A stretch of DNA of 9,790 nt from positions 1 to 9,790 of the forward strand of contig JANXSV010000398.1 in assembly GCA_025356505.1 (NCBI GenBank), read 5' to 3'. Positions 1 through 7,118 of this stretch are shown here, piece by piece. The DNA comes from Methylovirgula sp. GTDB lineage: Bacteria; Pseudomonadota; Alphaproteobacteria; Rhizobiales; Beijerinckiaceae. Under the pieces are notes generated by a model. The model saw only the letters and a program-made list of their open reading frames with translations. It was not told the DNA's origin and made no database searches. Both the position numbers and the translations under genes were made by a program. Every line of letters begins with the position of its first letter. Position 1 is the stretch's first letter.

Positions 1-1
1 C

Positions 2-192
2 CCTGAGAACGAGCGCTGGCACCAGACGCTCGAGAACTGCATCCTTGCTGATCATGTGGCCGCTTTCATTGCGCAATATAACCACGAAAGCCATTAAGAG
101 AGCCCGGGCGACCTCACTCCGCCAGACGTCTACTTCGGGCGCGGTCAGGCAATTTTAAATCAAGGGCGGAGATCAAGCGCCAGCCAGTCTAA
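2..192 (+). pseudogene. IS3-family transposase (integrase core) C-terminal remnant
   Basis: The translation from base 2 reads ENERWHQTLEN, then QYNHES, LTPPDVYFGRGQAIL and finally (after a frame change) EIKRQPV. These match the closing part of the DDE integrase domain of IS3-family OrfB transposases, where the glutamate of ERWHQTL is the last catalytic residue. The gene is broken. There is an in-frame TAA at 95-97, in the middle of the conserved NHxxxxES stretch, and one base appears to be missing near 164-166, because the natural ending continues in another frame to the TAA at 190-192. The segment between TLEN and QYNH also looks shorter than usual, suggesting a small deletion. The 5' part lies outside the window. 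I see no clear terminal inverted repeat after the stop. It is a decayed insertion sequence, not an active one. Confidence 0.8.
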
Positions 193-420
193 AATAGTCG
201 ATTGCAACACCGTAAAATCGCAGCCTGATAATCAATCCCTATAAAACAAACTCTCGCTTAGATTTAGAGGAGATATGTCCCAAATCATTCGACGAAGGAC
301 ATACTACACCACCAGTTTATCACAAATGTCGGGGGTAGTTGCTGGGGTTAGGTGAGTTATAAAGTGCGCTGCGAACATTACTAAGATTCGAATTCTGTCT
401 TGTGTTGACCCGTAGCCGAC
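193..420. other. Non-coding gap between IS remnant and dmeF
   Basis: This 228-base stretch looks more A+T-rich than the genes around it and contains no recognisable gene. The only coding-like item is a 26-codon frame starting at ATG 275, preceded closely by GAGGAG (MSQIIRRRTYYTT, ending TGA at 353-355). It has no family resemblance I know and could be chance or a leftover of a disrupted gene. No convincing terminator hairpin is visible just downstream of the dmeF stop at 421-423. Confidence 0.4.
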
Positions 421-1653
421 CTACGCTGATTTCAACACTTCGATGGTAAGGTGAGAAAGAGAGCGGAAGCGGCTCAGGCGTTTGCGATAGAATTGTTGGT
501 CTCTCTCCGCGTCATTCGTTACCACCGAAACAACAGCCCCGAGATGGCCTGGCCCCAATCGCCAGAGGTGTAAATCAGCAAGCTTGTCGCCGTCTGTTTC
601 AATCACTTGACGCAAGTTCCCTGTCATTGACATATCTGGATTCATGTCAAGCAAGATTGTGCCGGTGTCTCGGATCAGACCATAAGCCCAATTGGCGATC
701 ACCAGTGATCCGACTATGCCGGCAAGTGGGTCCATCCAAAGCCAGCCGAAGGCCCAAGCAAGTGACAACCCGATGATGACCAAAACGGAAACAGCGGCGT
801 CAGCGATGACATGCACAATTGCAGCCCGCATGTTGTTGTCACTACGCACTGAAGCGAGAGCATGTTCGTGTTCTTCAAATTCGACGCTGTAGCTTTGCTC
901 AGCCACATTGAGCTGTGCTGTGAATTGGTGCGGTTCAGGAATTTCGTCGACAGACTCCAGAAAATCACCATGGCCGACCATGGTAAAGAGCTGTGTCGTT
1001 CCGTCGGGTCTGTTCGTGCGAATTGAGACAGTCTTTGCAGACAGCTCAAGACCAGACTCAATATAAATCCGAAAGCGTGGCGGCACTCCGTCTTCAAAGA
1101 CTTCCAACCGCAGAATTTGCTTGCCAGCCTTAATCTGACGGGATTCATCTGCGTGATGGCCGTCAAGGGAGTGTCCGTGAGAATGACCGTGATGGTGATC
1201 ACCACTGCTGAGCAACCATGCGCTTGCTACGTTTACTAACAAGCCCACCACCGCGATTGGAATCGCCTGCATAAAGTGAATAGGCACTGGTGCAAATAGT
1301 CGAACGACTGATCCATAACCAATCAGCAGTGCAATCATTGCCAGAATGATAGCACTGGTAAATCCAGCTAGGTCACCGAGTTTGCCAGTGCCAAATGTGA
1401 AGTTCGGATTGTCGGCATGTTTGCGGGCGTATGTATAGGCCAATGCAGCAAGTAAAAGCGCGCCCGCGTGTGTGCTCATATGCAAGCCATCTGCGACGAT
1501 GGCGATCGATCCAAATAACAGACCACCCACTATTTCCACGATCATCATCGTCCCACAGAGCCAAATCACCGCCCAAGTTTTGCGTTCACTTGTTTCGTGC
1601 CCTTCTCCAAGGAATACGTGGCTGTGAAGATGTTCAGTGTCGTTGTCGCTCAT
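421..1653 (-). CDS. dmeF: DmeF-type cation diffusion facilitator (Co/Ni efflux)
   Basis: This 410-residue inner-membrane antiporter of the CDF family probably exports Co(II)/Ni(II) from cytoplasm to periplasm in exchange for protons. Visible features are an acidic, His-containing N-terminus; TM segments at about 28-53, 61-76, 97-116 and 128-148; a His-rich loop at 153-167; a soluble insert of about 100 residues (roughly 178-270); then TM5 and TM6 (about 277-302, 308-327) and a short C-terminal cytoplasmic domain. Transport-site candidates are D55, H58 and H62 in TM2 (ADGLHMSTHAG) and H281/D285 in TM5 (HVIAD). The large insert plus the LHMSTH signature separates DmeF from ordinary ZitB/CzcD proteins, so Co/Ni is more likely than Zn. 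AGGA lies six bases before the ATG at 1653. It follows csoR on the same strand after 314 bases, so it may have its own promoter or depend on read-through. Family is certain; metal preference is inferred. Confidence 0.92.
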   Translation of the reverse strand: MSDNDTEHLHSHVFLGEGHETSERKTWAVIWLCGTMMIVEIVGGLLFGSIAIVADGLHMSTHAGALLLAALAYTYARKHADNPNFTFGTGKLGDLAGFTSAIILAMIALLIGYGSVVRLFAPVPIHFMQAIPIAVVGLLVNVASAWLLSSGDHHHGHSHGHSLDGHHADESRQIKAGKQILRLEVFEDGVPPRFRIYIESGLELSAKTVSIRTNRPDGTTQLFTMVGHGDFLESVDEIPEPHQFTAQLNVAEQSYSVEFEEHEHALASVRSDNNMRAAIVHVIADAAVSVLVIIGLSLAWAFGWLWMDPLAGIVGSLVIANWAYGLIRDTGTILLDMNPDMSMTGNLRQVIETDGDKLADLHLWRLGPGHLGAVVSVVTNDAERDQQFYRKRLSRFRSLSHLTIEVLKSA

Positions 1654-1654
1654 G

Positions 1655-1674
1655 AATAATCCTGTCTGGGTATT
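1655..1674 (-). promoter_or_regulatory. Possible degenerate CsoR-like half operator at the dmeF ribosome-binding region
   Basis: Just before the dmeF start the plus strand reads AATAATCC, five bases, then GGGTATTT. The right half (GGGTAT) equals the core of the csoR-copA operator and the five-base spacer is the same, but the left half matches poorly. It overlaps the Shine-Dalgarno AGGA of dmeF. This is a weak sequence likeness only; a chance match is quite possible. Confidence 0.2.
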
Positions 1675-1803
1675 TAAGTTGATATAGCAAAATATTTGCC
1701 GCTTGTCTCAGGCCCGCAGACACCCAAGTTGTCCAAACCAGAGATCGACAGCCACTCGCACGCTGGCATTGCACTAGGGGCCGCGAAGTTAAAAATTCCA
1801 GAA

Positions 1804-1824
1804 GGACCTTCGAGTCTAAAGTCC
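1804..1824. promoter_or_regulatory. Imperfect dyad between csoR and dmeF (terminator-like hairpin or operator)
   Basis: A 21-base odd-centred inverted repeat, with arms GGACCTTCGA and TCTAAAGTCC around a central G on the plus strand; eight of ten arm positions pair. Read on the minus strand after csoR it folds as GGACTTT with AAGGTCC (one T-G wobble) around a seven-base loop. It is followed about eight bases later by a run of five T, so it could be a weak intrinsic terminator of csoR. Alternatively it could be a regulator binding site; I see no good promoter hexamers spaced around it as a MerR-type site would need. Confidence 0.3.
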
Positions 1825-1967
1825 ATTGCAACCTATTACCTTCTTTTGTCTCAACGAGCCCGAAGTTGCACGCACTGTCTTCCAAGAAAATGCGTGTTGA
1901 GCCTGATGACGCTGGCAAGACGGTAATTCACAAATTTATTCCTAAGGGGAAATTTTGCGAAAACGTA

Positions 1968-2243
1968 TCAGCGCTTCATTCGACCCAGAGCAGTGACCAA
2001 TTCAGTGACCTTTGCACGTTGTTGTTCGGGATCCCCAGAGACAATAGCATTCTCAACGCAATGACTGACATGATCTTTGATTATTTCATCTTCGACTTTG
2101 GCAAGCGCGCCTCGCACGGCGGCGATTTGAGTTAACATGTCCATGCAATAACGCTCACCTTCCACCATTCGAGCAATACCGCGCACTTGACCTTCAATGC
2201 GGCTCAGCCGCTTCAATAATGAATTTTTATTCTGGTTGATCAT
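1968..2243 (-). CDS. csoR: CsoR-family Cu(I)-sensing repressor
   Basis: This 91-residue all-helical repressor of the CsoR/RcnR/FrmR family most likely releases DNA when Cu(I) binds. Diagnostic residues are C33, H58 and C62, spaced 25 and 4 apart as in the Cys-His-Cys copper site of CsoR. RcnR would need a His near position 3 and His in place of the second Cys; here the N-terminus is MINQ, so Ni/Co sensing is less likely. The N-terminal helix (RLSRIEGQVRGI) is the conserved DNA-contacting region. It is divergent from copA, with a good palindromic operator between them. The Shine-Dalgarno-like AAGGAG is about 15 bases before the ATG, farther than ideal, but an in-frame TAA nine bases upstream of the ATG excludes a usable earlier start. 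Autoregulation and control of copA are expected. A FrmR-like (formaldehyde) role is less likely because of the second Cys. Confidence 0.9.
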   Translation of the reverse strand: MINQNKNSLLKRLSRIEGQVRGIARMVEGERYCMDMLTQIAAVRGALAKVEDEIIKDHVSHCVENAIVSGDPEQQRAKVTELVTALGRMKR

Positions 2244-2283
2244 GATTGCTTGTTAAATCTCCTTAAAGTAACGTCAACCAAGC

Positions 2284-2306
2284 AATATACCCACCCCGGG
2301 TATATT
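2284..2306. promoter_or_regulatory. CsoR operator between csoR and copA
   Basis: A perfect inverted repeat with 9-base arms AATATACCC (2284-2292) and GGGTATATT (2298-2306) around a C-rich five-base spacer (ACCCC). The TACCC...GGGTA core with a short GC-rich centre is the known form of CsoR-family operators. It sits between divergent csoR and copA, 13 bases before the copA ATG, and would cover a copA -10 element (TATACC at 2286-2291, 17 bases after TTAAAG at 2263-2268). Binding here would repress copA and probably csoR. Confidence 0.75.
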
Positions 2307-2309
2307 CAC

Positions 2310-2314
2310 GGAGG
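2310..2314 (+). promoter_or_regulatory. Ribosome-binding site of copA
   Basis: GGAGG lies five bases before ATG 2320, which fixes that start and gives the His-rich N-terminus. It directly follows the operator, so the copA leader is very short. Confidence 0.75.
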
Positions 2315-2319
2315 CTTCA

Positions 2320-4686
2320 ATGCCTGACACTCCATCACGCCCGCACGACCACTCCGAACATAATCACCTCCATCCCGACGAAGTAAAGCTGGGAGATCCG
2401 AGTGAGGCAATGGACCCGGTTTGCGGCATGACAGTTGACGCGCGCACGGCCAAGCATAAGGCGGACTATGCGGGCAAGACACAGTATTTTTGCAGCGCAG
2501 GCTGTGCGACAAAATTCGTAGCCAACCCTTCCAAATACTTGTCGCCCCGAGCCGCCGAGCCGATACCCGAGGGCACAATTTTTACCTGCCCAATGCATCC
2601 AGAAATTCGTCGAATCGGTCCCCAATCCTGTCCGATTTGTGGCATGGCACTCGAACCGGAAATGCCCGGCGCTTACACCGGACCCGACCACGAGTTGATC
2701 GATTTTACGCGCCGGTTCTGGATTGGCCTCGCCCTGACTGTGCCACTATTCATTCTAGAAATGGGCAGTCATTTCTTCGACATGGGCCTCATTGTGGCAC
2801 CTCGATGGTCAAACTGGGTGGAACTCTTGCTTTCGACCCCGGTCGTTCTCTGGGCAGGCTGGCCATTCTTCCAACGAGGCTGGCAATCGCTGTTAACACG
2901 CAATCTCAATATGTTTACGTTGATCGCCATTGGAACGGGGGTAGCTTGGAGCTACAGCGTCACTGCAACTGTAGCACCTCAAATTTTCCCGCCCGCTTTC
3001 CGCATGCACGACGATGCGGTCGCCGTCTATTTCGAGGCGGCAGCAGTAATTGTGGTGCTGGTGCTGCTGGGGCAATTACTGGAACTGCGCGCACGGGCCC
3101 AGACGGGAGGAGCGATCCGTGCACTTCTCGATCTTACCCCCAAAACAGCTCGGAGAGTCAGGCCGGACGGATCGGACGAAGATGTGCCGATTGACCAAAT
3201 ATCAGTCGGCGACACCTTGCGCGTGCGTCCCGGCGAAAAAGCTCCGGTGGACGGCGAATTGGTTGAAGGCCGGAGTTCATTGGACGAATCGATGGTCACA
3301 GGCGAATCCATGCCGGTTACCAAAAATGTCGGCTCGAAGCTCATCGGAGGCACGATTAACCAGACCGGTGCTTTTGTTATGCGAGCGCAAAAAATCGGTA
3401 GCGACACTATGCTGGCGCAAATCGTGCAAATGGTGGCGAGTGCCCAGCGCAGCCGCGCTCCGATTCAGCGGATGGCCGACCAAGTGGCGGGATGGTTTGT
3501 GCCCGCGGTACTTGGGGTTGCCGCGTTTACTTTCATCGTCTGGTCTATTTATGGCCCAGATCCGCGCATGGCATTTGGCCTAATTGCTGCCGTATCGGTG
3601 CTTATTATTGCCTGTCCCTGCGCTCTCGGATTAGCGACGCCTATGTCCATAATGGTCGGCGTTGGGCGCGGGGCCCGATCGGGCGTGCTCATTAAAAATG
3701 CCGAAGCTCTTGAGCGGTTTGAAAAGATTGACACTTTAGTGGTGGACAAGACGGGCACGCTTACGCAAGGAAAACCTTCGGTAACTACGGTGTTGCCGCA
3801 ACCTGGCATCAGTGAAAATGAACTTCTGCGTCTGGCGGCAAGTCTTGAGCGGGGCAGCGAGCATCCTCTTGCAGCTGCTATTGTGGCGGCGGCTAGGGAA
3901 CGAAAGCTAAAACTATCAATCGCGCGGGACTTTGATTCACCTGTTGGAAAAGGCGTGACCGGCACAGTTGATGGCAAAACCCTTGCAATTGGCAACGGAA
4001 AGTTTTTCGGCGAAATCGGTATTGTTATTGCCGCCGTAGCCGCGCAGGCCGAAACATTGCGTCACAACGGAGCAACTGCGGTATTTGTCGCGATAAATGG
4101 CCACGTTGCGGGAATTTTGGGGATTGCCGATCCCCTTAAAAGTACGACACAGGCGGCGGTCGAAGCTCTGCGTGCCGACAATATCAGGATCGTTATGCTC
4201 ACAGGCGACAACCGCACCACGGCCGAAGCTGTGGCCCGTATGCTTGGTATAACAGAAATAGAAGCTGACATATTACCCCAAGACAAAAGCAAGATTGTTG
4301 AGCGCCTTCGTAAGGAAGGATGCGTTGTTGCTATGGCTGGCGACGGAGTCAATGACGCTCCCGCGCTCGCCGCTGCCGACATCGGCATTGCGATGGGCAC
4401 AGGCTCGGATGTGGCAATGGAAAGCGCTGGGGTAACGCTGTTGTCGGGTGACCTTCAAGGTTTGGTGCGCGCCCGGGCTCTTTCCCGAGCGACGATGGGC
4501 AACATTCGCCAGAATCTGGTTTTCGCCTTCATCTACAACGCGGCGGGCGTCCCTATTGCTGCCGGCGTTTTATACCCGGTATTCGGTTTGCTCCTTTCCC
4601 CGATTATTGCTGCAGCCGCTATGTCGTTGTCTTCGGTGAGTGTCATCGGCAACGCCCTGCGGCTCAAAGCTATGAAGTTAAACTGA
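2320..4686 (+). CDS. copA: P1B-1-type Cu(I)-exporting ATPase with YHS and heavy-metal-binding domains
   Basis: This 788-residue inner-membrane pump uses ATP to export Cu(I). N-terminal part: a His-rich tail ([10 protein letters not shown]), a YHS domain at about 31-75 (DPVCGM, then YFCSAGC with C58 and C62), and a small heavy-metal-binding domain at about 88-115 (TCPMHP...CPICGMAL). The usual ferredoxin-like HMA domains with CxxC are absent. Core: TGES at 327-330 (actuator), CPC at 432-434 in the sixth helix, phosphorylated D476 in DKTGTLT, SEHP with H515, and GDGVNDAP from 674. Near the end come N(x6)YN(x4)P ([14 protein letters not shown]) and MSLSS. Together with CPC, these are the TM7 and TM8 signatures of Cu(I) transporters, so Zn/Cd/Pb or Co specificity is unlikely. 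Eight TM helices are expected. The gene is complete and divergent from csoR, and CsoR should control it. It is often annotated copper-translocating or heavy-metal-translocating ATPase. Confidence 0.96.
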   Translation: MPDTPSRPHDHSEHNHLHPDEVKLGDPSEAMDPVCGMTVDARTAKHKADYAGKTQYFCSAGCATKFVANPSKYLSPRAAEPIPEGTIFTCPMHPEIRRIGPQSCPICGMALEPEMPGAYTGPDHELIDFTRRFWIGLALTVPLFILEMGSHFFDMGLIVAPRWSNWVELLLSTPVVLWAGWPFFQRGWQSLLTRNLNMFTLIAIGTGVAWSYSVTATVAPQIFPPAFRMHDDAVAVYFEAAAVIVVLVLLGQLLELRARAQTGGAIRALLDLTPKTARRVRPDGSDEDVPIDQISVGDTLRVRPGEKAPVDGELVEGRSSLDESMVTGESMPVTKNVGSKLIGGTINQTGAFVMRAQKIGSDTMLAQIVQMVASAQRSRAPIQRMADQVAGWFVPAVLGVAAFTFIVWSIYGPDPRMAFGLIAAVSVLIIACPCALGLATPMSIMVGVGRGARSGVLIKNAEALERFEKIDTLVVDKTGTLTQGKPSVTTVLPQPGISENELLRLAASLERGSEHPLAAAIVAAARERKLKLSIARDFDSPVGKGVTGTVDGKTLAIGNGKFFGEIGIVIAAVAAQAETLRHNGATAVFVAINGHVAGILGIADPLKSTTQAAVEALRADNIRIVMLTGDNRTTAEAVARMLGITEIEADILPQDKSKIVERLRKEGCVVAMAGDGVNDAPALAAADIGIAMGTGSDVAMESAGVTLLSGDLQGLVRARALSRATMGNIRQNLVFAFIYNAAGVPIAAGVLYPVFGLLLSPIIAAAAMSLSSVSVIGNALRLKAMKLN

Positions 4687-4880
4687 AGGCTGCGCAACTC
4701 CATGTCGACCACCGGCAAATCGTCAGAGTCGCGGAAGATCAGTTCTGTAAACATATCCGTCCTCACACTAAACCCATGACTAAATGACCTCCTTCTGGCC
4801 GGTTGCCGGACCAAAACAGCGGCATGTGAGCCAGAAAATGGAAACGCATCAAATGCAGTACCATTCGATATGTATAGGTT
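4687..4880. other. Convergent gap between copA and the NicO gene
   Basis: This 194-base spacer holds no gene I recognise. A weak GC-rich hairpin at 4797-4812 (GGCCGG, TTG, CCGGACC with one bulge) has no T-run after it in either direction, so it is a poor terminator. On the minus strand a frame starts at ATG 4754 behind GAGGA (MFTELIFRDSDDLPVVDMEL) and runs on antisense into copA. Its first 23 codons look protein-like and could be the stump of a lost gene. One copy of a 17-base near-repeat lies inside it at 4736-4752. Confidence 0.4.
4736..4752. repeat. Copy 1 of a 17-base near-identical direct repeat flanking the minus-strand operon
   Basis: AGATCAGTTCTGTAAAC here matches AGATCGGTTCTGTAAAC at 9335-9351 with one difference, in the same orientation. 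The two copies bracket the whole NicO-to-Cys-rich-protein gene run. It may be a trace of recombination or chance. Confidence 0.35.
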
Positions 4881-5906
4881 TCATGCACTCGCACCGATGG
4901 TACCCATGAGTAATGCTGTGCCCACAAGCAGGACGACACATGCCGCCCCTAGTTCAAGGCCTCGCAGAACAAGCTCCGCCCGAACTCCGCTGGCGTCTGT
5001 AACCCTGAGCGCTAGGCTCTTTGCCAACACGGCGAAAGCTGCCAGTGCTCCAGTCGTAATGGCAGTCCCGAGCGACATTGCTAAAGTCGCGGTAACGCCG
5101 GCCCAAAAAATGCCTTGGGACAACGCAAATACCAGTACCAGTATCGCGCCCGAACAAGGCCGCGATCCTGCCGCAATGACTGTCATTATAGCGGATTTCC
5201 AAGTAAACCCTTTACCCAGTGTTTCTGGCGCAGGAGCATGAAAATGCCCACAATGGTTGTCATGGACATGGTTATGATCATGACGCGGTAAAGTTTCATG
5301 TTTCATATGATGATCGTCATGATCTTGGCGGTGATGTAGATGGTTATGTGTAGAAACGGTCGCAATATTGGAAATGAGTAGCTGCTTTACAGCACTTCCC
5401 TTTTTCCAAACGAGCCAACCGCCCAGCAACGCTATTCCACCGAAGGCCATTATTTCGACTCCGTGCGCGGTCGCTTGGAGGGTCTGCGCAGTAGCGTGAA
5501 ACACCAAAGCTAAGACGCCAACCAGAATAATGGCAACAAGACCCTGTAACAACGCTGCTAGAAATGATAAAATCAGCCCCCGTTTTAGCGTCTGCTCGTT
5601 AGCAATCATGTACGACGCTATCACTGCTTTACCGTGCCCAGGGCCTGCAGCATGAAACACTCCGTAAAGAAAGCTCAAGCCCGCTAATGTGAAAGCTGCA
5701 TAAGGACTAGCCACAACAGCGTGCACTTCTTTGGTTAGCGCCTGTTCAAACACAATCTGTTGCTGCAATATCCATCCAAATAGACCCGTTGGTGCACCGC
5801 CCGCCTCAGTTATTCCAATGCTAAATGGGTTGCCGGCCACGGCTGCACCGGCAATGCCGATCTGGGTAACGGCGGAACACAAAAAAATCCGATGTTTCAA
5901 TTTCAT
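4881..5906 (-). CDS. NicO/RcnA-family nickel/cobalt (metal) transporter with His-rich loop
   Basis: This 341-residue inner-membrane protein of the NicO (RcnA-like) family probably exports Ni(II)/Co(II); related members act in uptake. Signatures are HAAGPGHGKAVI (from 85) in an early helix, GSRPCSGA (247-254) and SLGTAITT (278-285). A very His-rich cytoplasmic or periplasmic loop at 187-223 (many HxH and DHDDHH) would gather metal. Hydrophobic segments lie at about 5-24 (signal-like or first TM), 71-87, 110-136, 151-167, 237-262, 266-295 and 316-338. GAGG five bases before ATG 5906 supports the start. The gene begins seven bases after the DUF1007 stop, so the two are surely cotranscribed; this pair is a known partnership. 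Metal choice cannot be read from sequence. The copper neighbours leave open a role other than Ni/Co. Confidence 0.9.
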   Translation of the reverse strand: MKLKHRIFLCSAVTQIGIAGAAVAGNPFSIGITEAGGAPTGLFGWILQQQIVFEQALTKEVHAVVASPYAAFTLAGLSFLYGVFHAAGPGHGKAVIASYMIANEQTLKRGLILSFLAALLQGLVAIILVGVLALVFHATAQTLQATAHGVEIMAFGGIALLGGWLVWKKGSAVKQLLISNIATVSTHNHLHHRQDHDDHHMKHETLPRHDHNHVHDNHCGHFHAPAPETLGKGFTWKSAIMTVIAAGSRPCSGAILVLVFALSQGIFWAGVTATLAMSLGTAITTGALAAFAVLAKSLALRVTDASGVRAELVLRGLELGAACVVLLVGTALLMGTIGASA

Positions 5907-5913
5907 TAGAGCC

Positions 5914-6549
5914 TCACGGGCAGGCGATGATTATGCGAGAAGCGAGTTTCAAACCGAAATTGCTCCCGGGTGACTGGTTGGCGAAAAATGCTTCGGAGAG
6001 CTTTTTGTATTCACTGACTTCCAACGGCTTTGGTTTGTTGGCACTCGTGGAACACCCGCTAGGTGCGCCAACCAAAGTGATCGGATCAGTTTCGGCAAAA
6101 TTGAACTCGACAAAGAAGTCCGGATCATAGACCTGAAGTACAAAAACAGAGCTTGAAGCTATGGGCTTAATCAAAGGCAATTCGTATGTCAGCGTCACGA
6201 GCTTATCTGCATCAACGTCATAGTGAGCGCCTGTAGCTGGAGCATATTCCAGCGCCACACCAGCAACTTTGGCAAACGTAAAATATTTAAAATCCGGCAT
6301 AGACTCCATTGTTTTCTTAGCCAGTGGAGCCATCTGATCGCGGGTTGGCATTTCGCCGCTAGCGGTAAGGCCTTGCACTTGATATGCGGAATAAGCCTCA
6401 TCAAATTTCCAAATGTGGCGGAAGCCGGTGACAAGCCCTTGCGCATCAAACAGAACTTGCGCCTTTGCAGTTACCCAAACATGGGGGTGTGCCGAGGCCG
6501 GGGAACCTGCGAATATAATTGCAAACAAGAAGACAGCGATTTGTTTCAC
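5914..6549 (-). CDS. DUF1007-family periplasmic protein, partner of NicO transporter
   Basis: 211 residues, read from a GTG start at 6549 that overlaps the cytochrome b561 stop as GTGA. This start gives a clean signal peptide (KQIAVFLFAIIFAGSPASA) followed at once by HPHVWV, the mature N-terminal hallmark of DUF1007 (PF06226). The open frame goes on upstream to 6771, but that part is antisense-like sequence inside the cytochrome gene and lacks a signal. H21, H23 and W25 at the mature start could bind metal through the free N-terminus. The family is commonly encoded next to NicO transporters and thought to deliver or accept metal in the periplasm; the exact role is not settled. The C-terminal half holds the typical FNFAE and NFGLKLASR stretches. 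Length is normal for the family. Overlap with the gene before and a seven-base gap to the gene after show tight translational coupling. Confidence 0.87.
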   Translation of the reverse strand: MKQIAVFLFAIIFAGSPASAHPHVWVTAKAQVLFDAQGLVTGFRHIWKFDEAYSAYQVQGLTASGEMPTRDQMAPLAKKTMESMPDFKYFTFAKVAGVALEYAPATGAHYDVDADKLVTLTYELPLIKPIASSSVFVLQVYDPDFFVEFNFAETDPITLVGAPSGCSTSANKPKPLEVSEYKKLSEAFFANQSPGSNFGLKLASRIIIACP

Positions 6550-7052
6550 GGCTTCAACATCCGCTTGAGTGTGGCATCGCCAAGTTTGAAATGATGCCAC
6601 GTCGCGGCGGCAATGTGCACTGTGATCACTAAAAGCATCAATTTGAACAAAGCTTGATGCACCGGGGCAATCGGAAACCAAAAATAGCTGGCTGTTGCGC
6701 CGGTGACGCCTTGGGCAAAGACTAGGGCATAAAACGCCCAGTGCGCCAGACGAGCTGCCTTGGTCGTCCAAAGTGTAGGATTTCCGATTTGGAGCGGCGC
6801 GCCCAGCAAAAGACGCAGAAGGAGACGGCCACCCATTAGCAGCAAAATCACCAATCCGACCCGCATATGGACCTTATGCAAAATATCATCCCAATCGCCC
6901 ATCGTATGACCAAGGGTGCGGGTCTGATTCATGCGAACTATCGCGCCACTGGTGGCATATTGGACAAGGATAAGTGCTGCAACCAACCAGTGCAGAACTA
7001 TTTGGGCGAAACTATAACGTTCGGGCGCCGACGTTTTTTTCAACAAAGGCAT
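6546..7052 (-). CDS. Cytochrome b561 (bacterial, PF01292-type)
   Basis: A 168-residue four-helix membrane haem b protein, likely taking electrons from the quinol pool. Segments fall at about 17-37, 61-83, 103-122 and 134-152. Haem-ligand candidates are H21 (VLHW), H59/H62 (LHKVH), H104 (LAHWAFY) and H146 (VHIAAATWHH), in the spacing usual for this family, so two b haems are expected. GAAGGA nine bases before ATG 7052 supports the start. It follows the multicopper oxidase by 66 bases, a space holding a strong hairpin, and its stop overlaps the GTG of the DUF1007 gene. Family b561 proteins usually pass electrons to periplasmic acceptors or dispose of superoxide. Here the context suggests redox handling linked to copper or nickel/cobalt transport, which is inference only. 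Confidence 0.9.
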   Translation of the reverse strand: MPLLKKTSAPERYSFAQIVLHWLVAALILVQYATSGAIVRMNQTRTLGHTMGDWDDILHKVHMRVGLVILLLMGGRLLLRLLLGAPLQIGNPTLWTTKAARLAHWAFYALVFAQGVTGATASYFWFPIAPVHQALFKLMLLVITVHIAAATWHHFKLGDATLKRMLKP

Positions 7053-7073
7053 GCGTGTTTGTCCTTCAATAGG

Positions 7074-7107
7074 AAAACATCTGTGACGATAATGACGCAG
7101 ATGTTTT
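7074..7107. terminator. Strong hairpin between multicopper oxidase and cytochrome b561 genes
   Basis: Perfect 10-base arms AAAACATCTG (7074-7083) and CAGATGTTTT (7098-7107), extendable by a T-G and a G-C pair, around a loop of about 10 bases. T-runs at the end of each arm fit a two-way or partial intrinsic terminator; the stem is AT-rich, so strength is doubtful. In the minus direction it lies 11 bases after the oxidase stop and 21 bases before the cytochrome start. It may lower expression of the downstream three genes or protect the upstream message. A binding site is also possible. Confidence 0.5.
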
Positions 7108-7118
7108 TGTTGATGCTA

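Larger units (their letters stand above)
1654..1967. other. 314-base csoR-dmeF intergenic region
   Basis: No gene can be recognised here. Short open frames exist on both strands, but none has a family resemblance, and the plus-strand frame from 1866 runs antisense into csoR. The region contains the imperfect dyad at 1804-1824 and, at its left end, the dmeF ribosome-binding site. Its length is unusual for two same-direction metal genes, so it may carry a separate dmeF promoter or be the place of a lost gene, for example a former dmeR-like regulator. No dmeR remnant is recognisable. Confidence 0.5.

Noticed and set aside
1866..2135. Plus-strand small gene in the csoR-dmeF gap
   Set aside because: Its second half is antisense to csoR and the first half resembles nothing known to me.
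1968..2243. RcnR or FrmR identity for the small regulator
   Set aside because: RcnR needs N-terminal His and extra His ligands, and FrmR lacks the second Cys; the C33-H58-C62 set and the TACCC/GGGTA operator fit CsoR.
2490..3583. Long plus-strand frames overlapping copA
   Set aside because: They are out-of-frame shadows of copA with no recognisable domain and Arg/Cys-rich composition typical of shadow frames.
4797..4812. GGCCGG-TTG-CCGG hairpin as terminator of copA or NicO
   Set aside because: The stem is short with a bulge and no T-run follows in either direction.
6550..6771. Upstream extension of the DUF1007 protein to ATG 6771
   Set aside because: The extension lies inside the cytochrome b561 gene, has no signal peptide and no family likeness; the GTG at 6549 gives the expected signal and mature HPHVWV.
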